Origin: Pseudomonas sp. G2-4
Lineage (GTDB): Bacteria; Pseudomonadota; Gammaproteobacteria; Pseudomonadales; Pseudomonadaceae
Direction: 5' to 3'
DNA: 64,000 nt
NCBI RefSeq assembly: GCF_030064125.1
Contig: NZ_CP125957.1
Location: 5,979,001-6,043,000 of the forward strand
Shown here: piece after piece, positions 19,032 to 28,512 of the stretch
How the letters are laid out: each line of letters opens with the position of its first letter
Position numbering within the stretch: the stretch's first letter is position 1
Translations under genes and position numbers: made by a program
The notes under the pieces: generated by a model
What the model saw: the letters and a program-made list of their open reading frames with translations, nothing else
Told to the model about the DNA's origin: nothing
Database searches by the model: none

Positions 19032-21107
19032 CTACCGGGTAGGTTTGACCGTCACCGGCGCCTTGCCCGCCTTCATCTGCTCCAGCAACGGCGCACACTG
19101 GTTCGGCTCGCCACCGCTGGGAGCGACCAACGCCAGCAACCCGGCCGCAGGCGCCGCGATCACACCCAGCGCCACCATCCCGGCACCGCGCAGAATCAGC
19201 GGTACAGCCTTGACGCCGGCGGCGGGCTTGGAGAACTTGCCTCGCACGTACAACGGCGAGCGCAAGGAAATCAGTCTCCAGCCCTTGGACTCGGGGGTGA
19301 TGGTCAGGTCCAACTGTTCAGTGGCCATGTTCGCCGTGCCGTCGATGTAGATGATTGCGTTCTCGGTGTCGAACACGAACAGGCGGGTGGTCGCCAGGCC
19401 GGTCTTGATGTCGAAGTCCGCGGCCGCGCAGTTGATCTTCACTTCCTTGTCGCCAAAGATTTTTCCCACCACGTAGTTGCCGACGTTCAACCCCGCCAAC
19501 TCCATCAGCTCCCGACTGATAGCGCCGTCGTTGATGAGCATTTTCAGGGTGCCGTTGGAGGTACCCAGCAACGCCGCCACCGAATTGCCGCGCCCGGCAA
19601 TATCGGCATCGCCGTTCAGCTCACCAAAACTGGTTTTCATCGGCTCGAAGCCGGGGAACAGTTGCTTGAGCTTGAAACCCCGCGCGGTCAGCTTCGCCTG
19701 GCCTTCCAGAGGCTGGGCGTGGCCATTGAGGCGGACCTGCGCATCAAGGCGGCCACCGGCCACGCCGAAACGCAGGGGTTCGAGGCTTAGCTGACCATCG
19801 TTGAGCACCAAGTGAGTGTAGAGATCGGTGAATGGCAATTGCTCGCTGTGGACGATTCGTTTGCCGGTGAACTCCACATCGGCATCCATCACCCCCCAGC
19901 GCTCGGTACGAAACTCCTCTACGGGCAGGACCTTGTCGGTCGGCTGCTTGCTCGCACCGCCACGGGCCTTTTGTTCGGTATTGGAGTCGGCACCGATCAG
20001 CGGTGCCAGGTCGCTGAACAGCAGTTGATTGGAGACCAGCGCGCCACTGAGTTTCGGCCGGGGCTGGCTGGCGACATAGGCCAGGTCGCCATGGATATCG
20101 CTGTCGCCGATCTTGCCGTTGAACGCTTCGTAGCGAAACAGCGCCCCGCCCGGTTCGTGGAGCTTGGCGATCAGATGGCCGTCGGTGGAATAGGGCGGCG
20201 AATCCGGCAGGGTCACGCCGGTCAGGGGGTAGAGATTGGCGAGGCTGGTGCCGGCCAGTTTCAAGCGCAGGTCCAAGGCTCCGAGGTTCATCGGGTCGGT
20301 GAGGGTGCCAGCCAGTTCGACGCGGGTGTCACCGATTTTCGCCTGGGCCTGAAGCGGAAAGGGTCGTGAGGCGTCCTGCAACGCCAGCAAGCCGCCCACC
20401 TTGCCGGAGCCGGTGAGGTTCTGCCCCTGATACTGCCCGTTGACCTTGAAGGCGAACGCATAGTCCTGCGGCGTCGCCCCCTGGTCCTGGGCTTTCTTGG
20501 CGGCCTTGTCACCGACGATATCGCTGAAGGGGATGGGCTTGCCCAGCGGGTCGATCAGCAGGTCGAGGCGGGTTCTCAGCGTCTGGTCGTCAAGGGTGAC
20601 GTGGCCCTTGTCGAAGCCGATGGCACCGATGTCCACCACCCAACTGGACGGCTCGGCGTCCGGGTCCTTCGGGTCGAACTGAAACGTCCAGTTGGCGCGC
20701 CCGTCGGCCAGGCGTTGCAGGTTGGCGTCGGGCTCGGTCAGGTCGATACGGGGAATGGTCACTCGCCGGACCAGCAAGGCCAAGGGGGAAATGCGCAACT
20801 CAACCCGCTTGAGCGTGACCATCTGCGGGGTTTTCGACCAGTCCGGGTTACCCAGGCTCAAGTCTTCGGCCACCACGTGAGGCCACGGCACCCAAGCCCG
20901 CCAGCCCCCCTCTGCAGGCTCGCGCTGCCAGATCACCGCCAGGTTGCCGTTGATCGCGAACGGCCGGTGCAACTCCTCCGAAACCTTGGCGTTGAGTGGA
21001 GGCTTGATCCGGTTCCAATCGAAGAAGGCGATGATCAGCACCAGCACCGCCAGCAAGACAACAAGGCAGGCGAAGCTCCAGGCGAAGATTTTTGAGGTGC
21101 GCGTCAT
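19032..21107 (-). CDS. AsmA family protein
   Basis: A 691-residue envelope protein of the AsmA family. There is one N-terminal membrane anchor (about 7-30, FAWSFACLVVLLAVLVLIIAFF), then the conserved DWNRIKPPLNAKVSEELHRPFAINGNL segment that opens AsmA domains. A long periplasmic beta-rich region follows, ending with the AsmA C-terminal part (about 500-620, LNGDADIAGRGNSVAALLGTSNGTL). The family forms bridge-like proteins implicated in lipid transport and outer-membrane assembly. ATG at 21107 is chosen over the upstream in-frame ATG at 21161 because the shorter form starts directly at the anchor. It is monocistronic. Confidence 0.87.
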   Translation of the reverse strand: MTRTSKIFAWSFACLVVLLAVLVLIIAFFDWNRIKPPLNAKVSEELHRPFAINGNLAVIWQREPAEGGWRAWVPWPHVVAEDLSLGNPDWSKTPQMVTLKRVELRISPLALLVRRVTIPRIDLTEPDANLQRLADGRANWTFQFDPKDPDAEPSSWVVDIGAIGFDKGHVTLDDQTLRTRLDLLIDPLGKPIPFSDIVGDKAAKKAQDQGATPQDYAFAFKVNGQYQGQNLTGSGKVGGLLALQDASRPFPLQAQAKIGDTRVELAGTLTDPMNLGALDLRLKLAGTSLANLYPLTGVTLPDSPPYSTDGHLIAKLHEPGGALFRYEAFNGKIGDSDIHGDLAYVASQPRPKLSGALVSNQLLFSDLAPLIGADSNTEQKARGGASKQPTDKVLPVEEFRTERWGVMDADVEFTGKRIVHSEQLPFTDLYTHLVLNDGQLSLEPLRFGVAGGRLDAQVRLNGHAQPLEGQAKLTARGFKLKQLFPGFEPMKTSFGELNGDADIAGRGNSVAALLGTSNGTLKMLINDGAISRELMELAGLNVGNYVVGKIFGDKEVKINCAAADFDIKTGLATTRLFVFDTENAIIYIDGTANMATEQLDLTITPESKGWRLISLRSPLYVRGKFSKPAAGVKAVPLILRGAGMVALGVIAAPAAGLLALVAPSGGEPNQCAPLLEQMKAGKAPVTVKPTR

Positions 21108-21311
21108 GCACAAGGCTCCTGATGACAATTCAGCGCCGACCTGCGACGCCTTTGGAAACACGAACCTGTAATCGGCTCGCTATGAGAATAGGACTGGCGA
21201 AACGGCCAACAGGTTTAACCCCACGGGCGATGAACGGCACAAGAATCGTCGAAAATCCTGACCAGTTCGCCAAGTATGTGTTACCGACCCCGCACGTTTT
21301 GGAAGCACTAC

Positions 21312-21400
21312 TGGGTACAAAATACCCATCACAGTGCAAAACCACGCCCCTGAGAGGCCCGTTCTAGAGCCTTCGCCCGTAACAATCAATTCCGTTGATT
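21312..21400. other. gene-free region with two short inverted repeats
   Basis: In the 385-base gap between the divergent AsmA and repeat-protein genes I see two perfect 6-base inverted repeats with 5-base spacers: TGGGTA/TACCCA at 21312-21328 and AATCAA/TTGATT at 21384-21400. Either could be an operator. The surroundings are less GC-rich than neighbouring genes. No gene was recognised in the gap. Confidence 0.4.
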
Positions 21401-21492
21401 ATTACCATTGCGTTTATGAACTTTTATATCGACTTATCGAGAGTAGCATTGCCCTCGTACCCACTTTATCGCCCTCCCAAGGAGCAATGATC

Positions 21493-21987
21493 ATGAAACG
21501 CCAATTACTGATGAGCCTTTCCCTTTCACTGCTGGCCTCTACCGCTTTCGCACTGCCAGCCTCCGAACAAGCCACCCCTCAGGTCAGGGACAGCCATTCG
21601 GTCTACAGCCAGACCGTTGCCGAAGGTGGAAGTGATCGCCTGAAAGAAAAAGGCTTGGCCGAAGACGGTTCTGACCGCACGCCACAAGGCCAGACCCTGG
21701 CTGAAGATGGTTCCGACCGCACGCCACAAGGCCAGACCCTGGCTGCTGACGGTTCCGACCGCACTCCAGGCCAGACCTTGGCTGCTGACGGTTCCGACCG
21801 CACTCCAGGCCAGACCTTGGCTGCTGACGGTTCCGACCGCACCCCAGGCCAGACCCTTGCCGCAGATGGTTCCGACCGTACTCCTGGCCAGACCCTTGCC
21901 GCAGATGGTTCCGACCGTACTCCTGGCCAGACCCTTGCCGAAGGCGGTGGTGACCGTGTGATCGAACGCAACGGCACAGTGAGCTGA
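21493..21987 (+). CDS. secreted protein with 13-residue tandem repeats
   Basis: A 164-residue protein with a clear signal peptide (cleavage near AFALPASEQ, about residue 20). It is followed by an acidic, glycine- and serine-rich repeat tract: one degenerate unit, two 14-residue units (LAEDGSDRTPQGQT) and five identical TLAADGSDRTPGQ units, closed by TLAEGGGDRVIERNGTVS. Similar short Pseudomonas proteins are, I believe, labelled phage infection protein in databases, without evidence known to me. ATG 21493 follows AAGGAG with 8-base spacing; ATG 21487 is too close. A strong terminator follows. Function unknown; calcium binding through the Asp-rich repeats is speculation. Confidence 0.75.
   Translation: MKRQLLMSLSLSLLASTAFALPASEQATPQVRDSHSVYSQTVAEGGSDRLKEKGLAEDGSDRTPQGQTLAEDGSDRTPQGQTLAADGSDRTPGQTLAADGSDRTPGQTLAADGSDRTPGQTLAADGSDRTPGQTLAADGSDRTPGQTLAEGGGDRVIERNGTVS
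21652..21930 (+). repeat. in-frame 39/42-bp tandem repeats
   Basis: Two 42-base units (21652-21735) and five 39-base units (21736-21930) encoding the AxDGSDRTP repeat. The first three 39-base units use GCTGCTGAC and the last two GCCGCAGAT, so the array seems to have grown by duplication of two ancestral unit types. Copy number may vary between strains. Confidence 0.9.
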
Positions 21988-22005
21988 GCCCATGGTATCT
22001 CGGAA

Positions 22006-22034
22006 AAAAGCCCGATTCCTCCAATCGGGCTTTT
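22006..22034 (+). terminator. intrinsic terminator after the repeat-protein gene
   Basis: Twelve-base stem AAAAGCCCGATT / AATCGGGCTTTT with a 5-base loop and T-run at its end, starting 18 bases after the stop codon. Confidence 0.9.
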
Positions 22035-22143
22035 AACTTTTCAAACGTCCCATTTCCCCGCCTGATCCCTCTCTACCGTTCGACGTCGGCAAAGCCGATT
22101 TGCTAGAGTGCATCGCTCCCGTGAATCAGAAGTCAGCCTTGCG

Positions 22144-22776
22144 ATGCTGCCCCGCGCCGAACAGAAACAACAGACCCGAAACGCCCTGATGGATGCAGCC
22201 CGGCATTTGATGGAGAGTGGCCGGGGGTTCGGCAGCCTGAGCCTGCGGGAAGTCGCCAGGACGGCGGGCATCGTGCCCACCGGGTTCTATCGGCACTTCG
22301 ACGACATGGATCAACTGGGCCTGGCACTCGTCAGCGAAGTCGGCCAGACCTTCCGCGAAACCATTCGACTGGTGCGCCACAACGAATTCGTCATGGGCGG
22401 CATCATTGACGCGTCGGTGCGGATTTTCCTCGATGTGGTGCAAGCCAACCGCTCGCAGTTCCTGTTCCTGGCCCGCGAGCAATACGGCGGCTCCCTGCCG
22501 GTGCGCCAGGCCATCGGACGACTGCGCGAAGGCATCAGCTCGGATTTGGCCGCCGACCTGGCACTCATGCCGAAACTGCAGCACTTGGACTTGGCCGGGT
22601 TGAGTGTGATGGCCGACCTTATCGTCAAAAGCGTGTTCGCCACCCTGCCGGACATCATCGACCCACCCGCCGAAGCCTTGCCCGAGCACCTCACTCCCCA
22701 AGTGAAAATCACCCAGCAGCTGCGGTTTATCTTCATTGGTCTCAAGCATTGGCAAGGGCTGGGTAGCACCGAATAA
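22144..22776 (+). CDS. desT: TetR-family regulator, DesT/FabR-like
   Basis: A 210-residue TetR regulator. The N-terminal helix-turn-helix (about 8-55) includes LSLREVARTAGIVPTGFYRHFDDMDQLGLALV, the pattern of FabR/DesT repressors that sense the saturated/unsaturated acyl-CoA ratio and control fatty acid desaturation. In P. aeruginosa, as I recall, desT (PA4890) is also directly upstream of ureE, which supports orthology. The desaturase genes it would control (desBC) are not in this window. ATG 22144 gives the usual length; the frame is open upstream to 22108. The symbol rests on similarity and gene order. Confidence 0.75.
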   Translation: MLPRAEQKQQTRNALMDAARHLMESGRGFGSLSLREVARTAGIVPTGFYRHFDDMDQLGLALVSEVGQTFRETIRLVRHNEFVMGGIIDASVRIFLDVVQANRSQFLFLAREQYGGSLPVRQAIGRLREGISSDLAADLALMPKLQHLDLAGLSVMADLIVKSVFATLPDIIDPPAEALPEHLTPQVKITQQLRFIFIGLKHWQGLGSTE

Positions 22777-22793
22777 TTCCCCGAATGTACCCA

Positions 22794-22883
22794 CTGTGGG
22801 AGCGAGCTTGCTCGCGATAGCGATTCATCAGTGGAGTTGATGCTGACTGACACTCCGCTATCGCGAGCAAGCTCGCTCCCACA
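22794..22883. repeat. REP pair (REPIN), family B
   Basis: Family-B arms between desT and the ureE promoter region; the right arm ends 40 bases before the NtrC-type site. Confidence 0.9.
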
Positions 22884-22922
22884 AGTTTTTCTCAAGCCGC
22901 AAAATAGTGCACCGCTTTACGG

Positions 22923-22942
22923 CGCGCACCAAAATGGCACGC
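22923..22942 (+). promoter_or_regulatory. NtrC-type operator upstream of ureE
   Basis: CGCACCAAAATGGCACG closely matches the NtrC palindrome GCACCA-N3-TGGTGC, with one half-site altered. It lies about 65 bases upstream of the sigma-54 promoter, a normal enhancer distance. A further TGCACC half-site lies at about 22908. Confidence 0.6.
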
Positions 22943-23005
22943 AACGCGAGACGCCAGCAAACACCTTCCCCAGCAGCCCCCCCTATTTCCTACACCCCCT
23001 TCGAT

Positions 23006-23021
23006 TGGCAAGCCCCTTGCT
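23006..23021 (+). promoter_or_regulatory. sigma-54 (-24/-12) promoter of ureEFG
   Basis: TTGGCAAGCCCCTTGCT carries GG at 23007-23008 and GC at 23019-23020, ten bases apart, followed by an AT-rich stretch. The ureE ATG is 37 bases beyond. The same promoter type precedes urtA, so the two halves of the urea system appear co-regulated. Confidence 0.75.
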
Positions 23022-23057
23022 CTAAACACAGCACTGTTCATTGCTGGAAGCACTCCG

Positions 23058-23558
23058 ATGCTGGTGATTCATCGCAGAATCGACCCTCAACCCCGCTGGG
23101 ACGCCGAACTGCTACTGACCTTCGACGCCCGTAGCAAAAGCCGCCTGCGCTGTTTCAGTGCCGAAGGTGAAGATGTGGGATTGTTTCTGGAGCGAGGCCA
23201 ACCGCCGCTGTATGACGGCGAATGCCTGCAGGCCGAAGACGGTCGCATCGTGCGTGTCTGTGCCCGTCCCCAACAATTGTTGCACGTCACCTGCGCCAAC
23301 GCGTTCGAACTGACCCGTGCCGCCTATCACTTGGGCAATCGCCATGTTGCCCTGCAAGTGGGCGATGGCTGGTTGCGCCTGCTGGACGATTACGTGCTCA
23401 AGGCGATGCTCGAACAACTGGGCGCCAGCGCCGAACCCATCGATGCTCCGTTCCAACCGGAACATGGCGCCTATGGTGGTGGTCACCATCACTCACGGCA
23501 CGGCGACGAAGACTTCAACTACGCGCCGCGCCTGCATCAGTTCGGCGTGCGCACATGA
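23058..23558 (+). CDS. ureE: urease accessory protein UreE
   Basis: Nickel metallochaperone that delivers Ni to the UreDFG-apourease complex; 166 residues. The N-terminal peptide-binding domain starts MLVIHRRIDP and contains CFSAEGEDVGLFLERG. The metal domain has the GNRHVALQVGDGWLRLLDDYVLKAML segment with the conserved NRH. The C-terminus carries a short His-rich stretch (GGGHHHSRHGDED), shorter than the Klebsiella tail. It is the first gene of the accessory operon, and its stop overlaps ureF (ATGA). Confidence 0.96.
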   Translation: MLVIHRRIDPQPRWDAELLLTFDARSKSRLRCFSAEGEDVGLFLERGQPPLYDGECLQAEDGRIVRVCARPQQLLHVTCANAFELTRAAYHLGNRHVALQVGDGWLRLLDDYVLKAMLEQLGASAEPIDAPFQPEHGAYGGGHHHSRHGDEDFNYAPRLHQFGVRT

Positions 23559-24229
23559 ACCCGGCCTGGGCGCTGCTGCGCCTGGCCAGCCCGCAACTGC
23601 CGATTGGCGGCTACAGCTATTCCCAGGGGCTGGAGATGGCGGTGGATAACGGCCAGGTCAAGAATCCCGACGATGCGCGTCGCTGGATCAGCGATCAATT
23701 GCTGCTGAACCTGGCACGCTTCGAAGCGCCCTTGCTGCTGGCTCACTGCACTGCAGCCGCCGCCGACGACTGGAACGCCCTGCTGCTGCATTGTGAAGAG
23801 CACCGCGCCAGCCGGGAAACCCGTGAGCTGTATCAGGAGAGCCGGCAGATGGGCTACTCGTTGCAGCAATTGTTGAACGGCCTGCCGGAACTGGACGCCG
23901 CCGCACGAGCCTTTCTCGAACAACGCAGCGAGCCGCACCTGGCCCTGGGCTGGGCCCTGGCCGCCCGCGCCTGGCAGATCACGCCCCAGGACGCCCTCGC
24001 CGCCTGGCTATGGAGCTGGCTGGAAAACCAACTGGCGGTGTTGATGAAAACCCTGCCCCTGGGCCAGCAAGCGGCCCAACGCCTGACCAGCGAACTGCTG
24101 CCGTTGCTGCAGCAGGCCCAGCACAACGCTTCGAACATCGACCCCGATCATTCCGGCAGCGCCGCGTTTGGCCTGTCACTGGCGTGCATGGCCCATGAGC
24201 GCCAGTACAGCCGTCTGTTCCGTTCCTAG
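23555..24229 (+). CDS. ureF: urease accessory protein UreF
   Basis: UreF, 224 residues, helical protein that acts with UreD and UreG and gates GTPase-dependent nickel insertion. The family opening LLRLASPQLPIGGYSYSQGLE is intact, as is the C-terminal HNASNIDPDHSGSAAFGLSLACMAHERQYSRLFRS. ATG 23555 overlaps the ureE stop; the frame is open far upstream inside ureE but that reading is a shadow. ureG begins 9 bases after the stop. Confidence 0.96.
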   Translation: MNPAWALLRLASPQLPIGGYSYSQGLEMAVDNGQVKNPDDARRWISDQLLLNLARFEAPLLLAHCTAAAADDWNALLLHCEEHRASRETRELYQESRQMGYSLQQLLNGLPELDAAARAFLEQRSEPHLALGWALAARAWQITPQDALAAWLWSWLENQLAVLMKTLPLGQQAAQRLTSELLPLLQQAQHNASNIDPDHSGSAAFGLSLACMAHERQYSRLFRS

Positions 24230-24238
24230 GAGACACAC

Positions 24239-24853
24239 ATGAATACACAACCTTTGCGCGTCGGTATCGGCGGCCCAGTGGGTTCCGGCAAAACCGCGTT
24301 GACGCTGGCCCTGTGCCTGGCCCTGCGCGATCGCTACAACCTGGCGGTGGTTACCAACGACATCTACACCCGCGAAGACGCCGACTTCTTGGTGCGCAAC
24401 GAGGCCCTGGCGCCAGAGCGGATCATCGGCGTGGAGACCGGCGGTTGCCCGCACACGGCGATTCGCGAAGACGCCTCGATCAACCTCGAAGCAGTGGACC
24501 AACTGAACCGGCGCTTCCCGGGCCTGGACTTGATCCTGGTGGAATCGGGCGGCGACAACCTTTCGGCGACCTTCAGCCCGGAACTGTCGGACCTGACCAT
24601 CTATGTGATCGACGTCTCGGCCGGTGACAAGCTGCCGCGCAAGGGCGGGCCGGGCATCTGCAAATCCGACCTGCTGGTGATCAACAAAATTGACCTGGCA
24701 CCGCTGGTAGGCGCGTCCCTGGAGATGATGGACAGCGACACCCGGCGGATGCGCAACGGCAAGCCGTTCGTGTTCAGCAACCAGAAGACCGGCCAGGGCC
24801 TGGACGCCATCATTGCGTTCATCGAGCGCCAGGGCCTGCTGACCGCCGCCTGA
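24239..24853 (+). CDS. ureG: urease accessory GTPase UreG
   Basis: SIMIBI-class GTPase that powers nickel delivery to urease; 204 residues. The P-loop is [12 protein letters not shown] (about 11-22). The nickel-binding CPH motif is in [13 protein letters not shown], and the base-recognition motif is in [16 protein letters not shown] precedes the start. It follows ureF and precedes the HupE/UreJ permease by 31 bases, making ureEFG-hupE a likely single unit. Confidence 0.97.
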   Translation: MNTQPLRVGIGGPVGSGKTALTLALCLALRDRYNLAVVTNDIYTREDADFLVRNEALAPERIIGVETGGCPHTAIREDASINLEAVDQLNRRFPGLDLILVESGGDNLSATFSPELSDLTIYVIDVSAGDKLPRKGGPGICKSDLLVINKIDLAPLVGASLEMMDSDTRRMRNGKPFVFSNQKTGQGLDAIIAFIERQGLLTAA

Positions 24854-24884
24854 TTTTTCCGACCTTCAACAAGGAAGCTTATCC

Positions 24885-25457
24885 ATGACATGCAAACGTA
24901 TCCTCGGCGCCCTCGTCCTGCTGCTGACCCCGGCCCTGGCCTTCGCCCACCCCGGCCATGGCGACAATGGTCTGATCGCTGGCCTCGGCCACCCCATTGG
25001 CGGGCTCGATCATTTGCTGGCGATGCTGGCGGTCGGCTTGTGGGCCGCGCAACAACAAGGCGCGGCGCGCTGGGCGCTGCCGTGCACTTTCGTCGGGACC
25101 ATGCTGCTCGGCGGCTTGCTGGGTTTTGAAGGCCTGGACCTGCCGGCGCTGGAAAGCGGGATTGCCGCCTCGGTCCTGGCCCTGGGCCTGGCCGTGGCAC
25201 TGGCGGTGCGTCCACCGCTGGGCCTGGCGGTCGCCGCTACCGCGATGTTTGCGCTGTTCCATGGCGTAGCCCATGGCTTGGAACTGCCGGACATGTCGAG
25301 CCCTTGGGCCTATGCGGCCGGGTTCGTCGCGGCCACGGCGGCGCTGCATGGCGCGGGGTTTGCGCTGGTTCGCGTATTGCCGCGAGCGGCCGCGCCGCTA
25401 GTGCGTTTGGCTGGGGCGGCTTCGGCGGCGGCTGGGGTTTGGTTGTTGGCAGGTTGA
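24885..25457 (+). CDS. HupE/UreJ family nickel permease
   Basis: A 190-residue membrane protein with an N-terminal signal-like segment ending AFAHPGHGD and six hydrophobic segments. The nickel-transport signature HPIGGLDHLLAMLAVGLWA (about 32-50) and a second His motif, LFHGVAHGLELP (about 123-134), are both present. HupE/UreJ proteins bring nickel into the cell for hydrogenase or urease; linkage to ureEFG points to urease. AAGGA precedes the start. Confidence 0.92.
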   Translation: MTCKRILGALVLLLTPALAFAHPGHGDNGLIAGLGHPIGGLDHLLAMLAVGLWAAQQQGAARWALPCTFVGTMLLGGLLGFEGLDLPALESGIAASVLALGLAVALAVRPPLGLAVAATAMFALFHGVAHGLELPDMSSPWAYAAGFVAATAALHGAGFALVRVLPRAAAPLVRLAGAASAAAGVWLLAG

Positions 25458-25481
25458 TTTTCTAGCGCCTCCAAAGGCCCC

Positions 25482-25560
25482 TTCGCGAGCAAGCTCGCTC
25501 CCACATTAAGTACGGTGTACACCGAGCAAATGTGGGAGCGAGCTTGCTCGCGAAGGCGGC
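25482..25560. repeat. REP pair (REPIN), family B, inverted order
   Basis: Family-B arms with TTCGCGAGCAAGC first and GCGAGCTTGCTCGCGAAGG second, between the nickel permease and the AGE epimerase. Confidence 0.9.
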
Positions 25561-25642
25561 CTGACAGGCGCCCCATCTCCCACGGCCTGCCACTCTGCTA
25601 CCATGTCGCGCAATCGCCCCCCAGCCGTGACGACGTCCGCCC

Positions 25643-26776
25643 ATGCCTGATGCTTCCCGCCCCGCTCCCCAGCCTGAATTGACCGCCCTGTTCGCAACGG
25701 TGCATCAGCATTTTCACGACGTGATCGTGCCAATGTGGCAAGGCCCGGGCTGGAATGCCGATTTGGCATTGCCCTATGAATCCCTGGACGCCGGGCATTC
25801 GCCGCTGCCGCCCCAGCGCTATCGGGCCATGGCCTGTGCGCGGCAGTTGTACATGTTCGCCAGCCTGATCGGCGAAGTACCGCAAGCCGAGGAACGGGCC
25901 GGGGCACTGTTTCGCTCGCTGCAACGGCATTTCCACGATGCCGAACACGGCGGCTGGTTCTACAGCATCGACCCGCAAGGCGCGCCACTGGACACTGGCA
26001 AGGACCTCTACACCCACGCCTTTATCCTGTTCGCCTGTGCCCACTACTGGGGCAAGGTCCGCGAGCCGCTGGTAGAGTCGGTACTCAACGCCGCCCTGGA
26101 AGTCATCGCCCGGCGCTTTGCCAGCGCCGATGGCCTGTACGAAGCCAGCCTCAAACGCGACTGGTCAACGCTCGGATCCGGCCCTCTGCAAAACCCGCTG
26201 ATGCACTTGGCCGAAGCGTTCCTCGCCACCCTCTCCGTGCGCGAAGACGCCCATGTCCGCCAAGCGCTGCTGAGCCTGTGCGACGGGATGTTCAAGCGCT
26301 TCATCGACCCCAGGCAGCGCGTCATGATGGAGAAACCGCTCAAGGCTGTGGATAACTGGTTCGAGCCAGGACACCAATTCGAGTGGTACTTCCTGCTCAG
26401 TTCCTCGCCCCTGCTGCGCGGTGGCAAGTTGCATGGGGCCTTGGAGCGCAGCTTTGGCTACACCGAGCAACAAGGCGTGAACCCGCAGTCCGGTGCGGTG
26501 CGCGCCATGCTGGGCCTGGAACCGCACGTTGTCGCGCGAGACGCGACCCAGCGCATCTGGGCCCAGGCAGAGTATTTGCGGGCACTGACCTTACGCCCTG
26601 GGAACGAGGGAGCCTTGCTGCGTCAGTTGCAGGCGCTGCAGCAACACTTCCTGCACCCCCGGGGCTGGAATGAATGCCTGGACGCCAATGGCGCTGTCAG
26701 CCGCCTGGACATGCCTTCCACCACGCCGTACCACCTGCTGACCTGCTATCGCGGACTCGCCGATTATCTGGCCTAA
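25643..26776 (+). CDS. AGE family epimerase/isomerase
   Basis: A 377-residue protein of the N-acylglucosamine 2-epimerase/mannose isomerase family, (alpha/alpha)6 barrel. Typical family segments are RQLYMFASLIGE (about 63-74), GGWFYSIDPQGAPLDTGKDLYTHAFILFACAHYWG, PNPLMHLAEA-like NPLMHLAEAFLA, and WFEPGHQFEWYFLLS with the catalytic-type EPGHxFEW. Substrate could be mannose/fructose, cellobiose or N-acetylglucosamine; no carbohydrate operon surrounds it to decide. It stands alone between two REP pairs. Confidence 0.85.
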   Translation: MPDASRPAPQPELTALFATVHQHFHDVIVPMWQGPGWNADLALPYESLDAGHSPLPPQRYRAMACARQLYMFASLIGEVPQAEERAGALFRSLQRHFHDAEHGGWFYSIDPQGAPLDTGKDLYTHAFILFACAHYWGKVREPLVESVLNAALEVIARRFASADGLYEASLKRDWSTLGSGPLQNPLMHLAEAFLATLSVREDAHVRQALLSLCDGMFKRFIDPRQRVMMEKPLKAVDNWFEPGHQFEWYFLLSSSPLLRGGKLHGALERSFGYTEQQGVNPQSGAVRAMLGLEPHVVARDATQRIWAQAEYLRALTLRPGNEGALLRQLQALQQHFLHPRGWNECLDANGAVSRLDMPSTTPYHLLTCYRGLADYLA

Positions 26777-26781
26777 AGCCC

Positions 26782-26877
26782 CTGTGGCGAGGGAGCTTGC
26801 TCCCGTTCGGCTGCGAAGCAGCCGTTAGCTTTTGGGGCCGCTACGCGCCCCAGCGGGAGCAAGCTCCCTCGCCACAG
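26782..26877. repeat. REP pair (REPIN), family A
   Basis: Family-A arms in the convergent gap between the epimerase and the SDR gene. Confidence 0.9.
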
Positions 26878-26899
26878 GTGTCCACAACAATGTCAGCCA

Positions 26900-27685
<786 letters not shown>

Positions 27686-27841
27686 TTAAGCCATTGAATG
27701 AAATTCGGCCAACAGAATGCCCGGCCCGACACGCTACCGGCAAGGCTTGTGGAGACAAGCGTTATGTCCCGCGACTGTCCATAAAATAACCAATTACCGC
27801 CAGACCTTATCAAACAAGGCCCACAGCCAATTACCCGCACC

Positions 27842-28330
27842 TTATCCACAGGCGCGTCCACAGTAATCGGGGGCAAGTGCAAACTCTGCAAGCCGCTTTG
27901 CATAAGGCTTTGCGAGGTATTTGGAAAGTTTTTTCCCTTGACCCCGCAACGCAGGTTGTGCAGTTCAAGTTATCTGCTATAAGCCGCCAATCAGCGAGCG
28001 ATGGCTCCAAGCCAGTAACGACGGCCCTGAGCGCGGTCTTTCCAGAGTTTAGTCACAGACTTATCCACAGGCCTGCCCACAGATTTTCGAGCTCTTTCCA
28101 ATGCTCATAAAAGTGTTGACAAGCCTAGCGTCAGCTTGTCTAAAAACGCCTGATCAAAAAACGATCACACACCTGTAAGCCTTGTATTTAAAGGCTTTCA
28201 GCCAGCTACTCCCACGTTACCCACAGTCGGTTCCACAGCAAACGGGGACAAGTCAAAACTGTGACAAAACAACTATTTGCGGCGACTTTATGTCGCGGTT
28301 TCGTAAGGGCTCAGGATTGTTGTCCACAAT
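27842..28330. other. gene-free region with DnaA-box-like modules
   Basis: The gap between the SDR gene and the liv terminator (about 800 bases) has no gene I can support. It contains two perfect TTATCCACA DnaA boxes (27842-27850, 28061-28069), TTACCCACA at 28217-28225 and TTGTCCACA at 28320-28328. The first three are each followed, 6 bases after the G of CCACAG, by a second CCACAG. The first and third modules also share a downstream CGGGG-CAAGT-AAACT pattern. A 7-base inverted repeat AAGCCTT/AAGGCTT lies near 28177-28197. Replication- or DnaA-related function is inferred only. Confidence 0.5.
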
Positions 28331-28350
28331 TCTCGCCATGGCCCAAAACC

Positions 28351-28441
28351 CTGTGGGAGCGAGCTTGCTCGCGATAGCGGTCTACCTATCACTTCTCCAT
28401 TGAATGTGCCGCCGTCATCGCGAGCAAGCTCGCTCCCACAA
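28351..28441. repeat. REP pair (REPIN), family B
   Basis: Family-B arms just downstream of the liv operon terminator. Confidence 0.9.
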
Positions 28442-28463
28442 GGGTGGGTGCATTCTGAAGGGA

Positions 28464-28490
28464 TAAAAAAACCGGCGATCACTCGCCGGT
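28464..28490 (-). terminator. intrinsic terminator of the livKHMGF operon
   Basis: Eight-base stem ACCGGCGA/TCGCCGGT with a 4-base loop. Read on the minus strand it is followed by seven T residues. It begins 22 bases after the livF stop. Confidence 0.9.
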
Positions 28491-28512
28491 TCCAGTCACT
28501 GCAACAACAGCC

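Noticed and set aside
21652..21930. minisatellite in non-coding DNA
   Set aside because: Units are 39 or 42 bases, all multiples of three, inside one open frame with signal peptide, ribosome binding site and terminator, so a coding repeat is more likely.
27842..28330. chromosomal origin oriC
   Set aside because: Perfect DnaA boxes are present, but dnaA, dnaN, rpmH and gyrB are absent and no 13-mer-type AT-rich unwinding region was evident.
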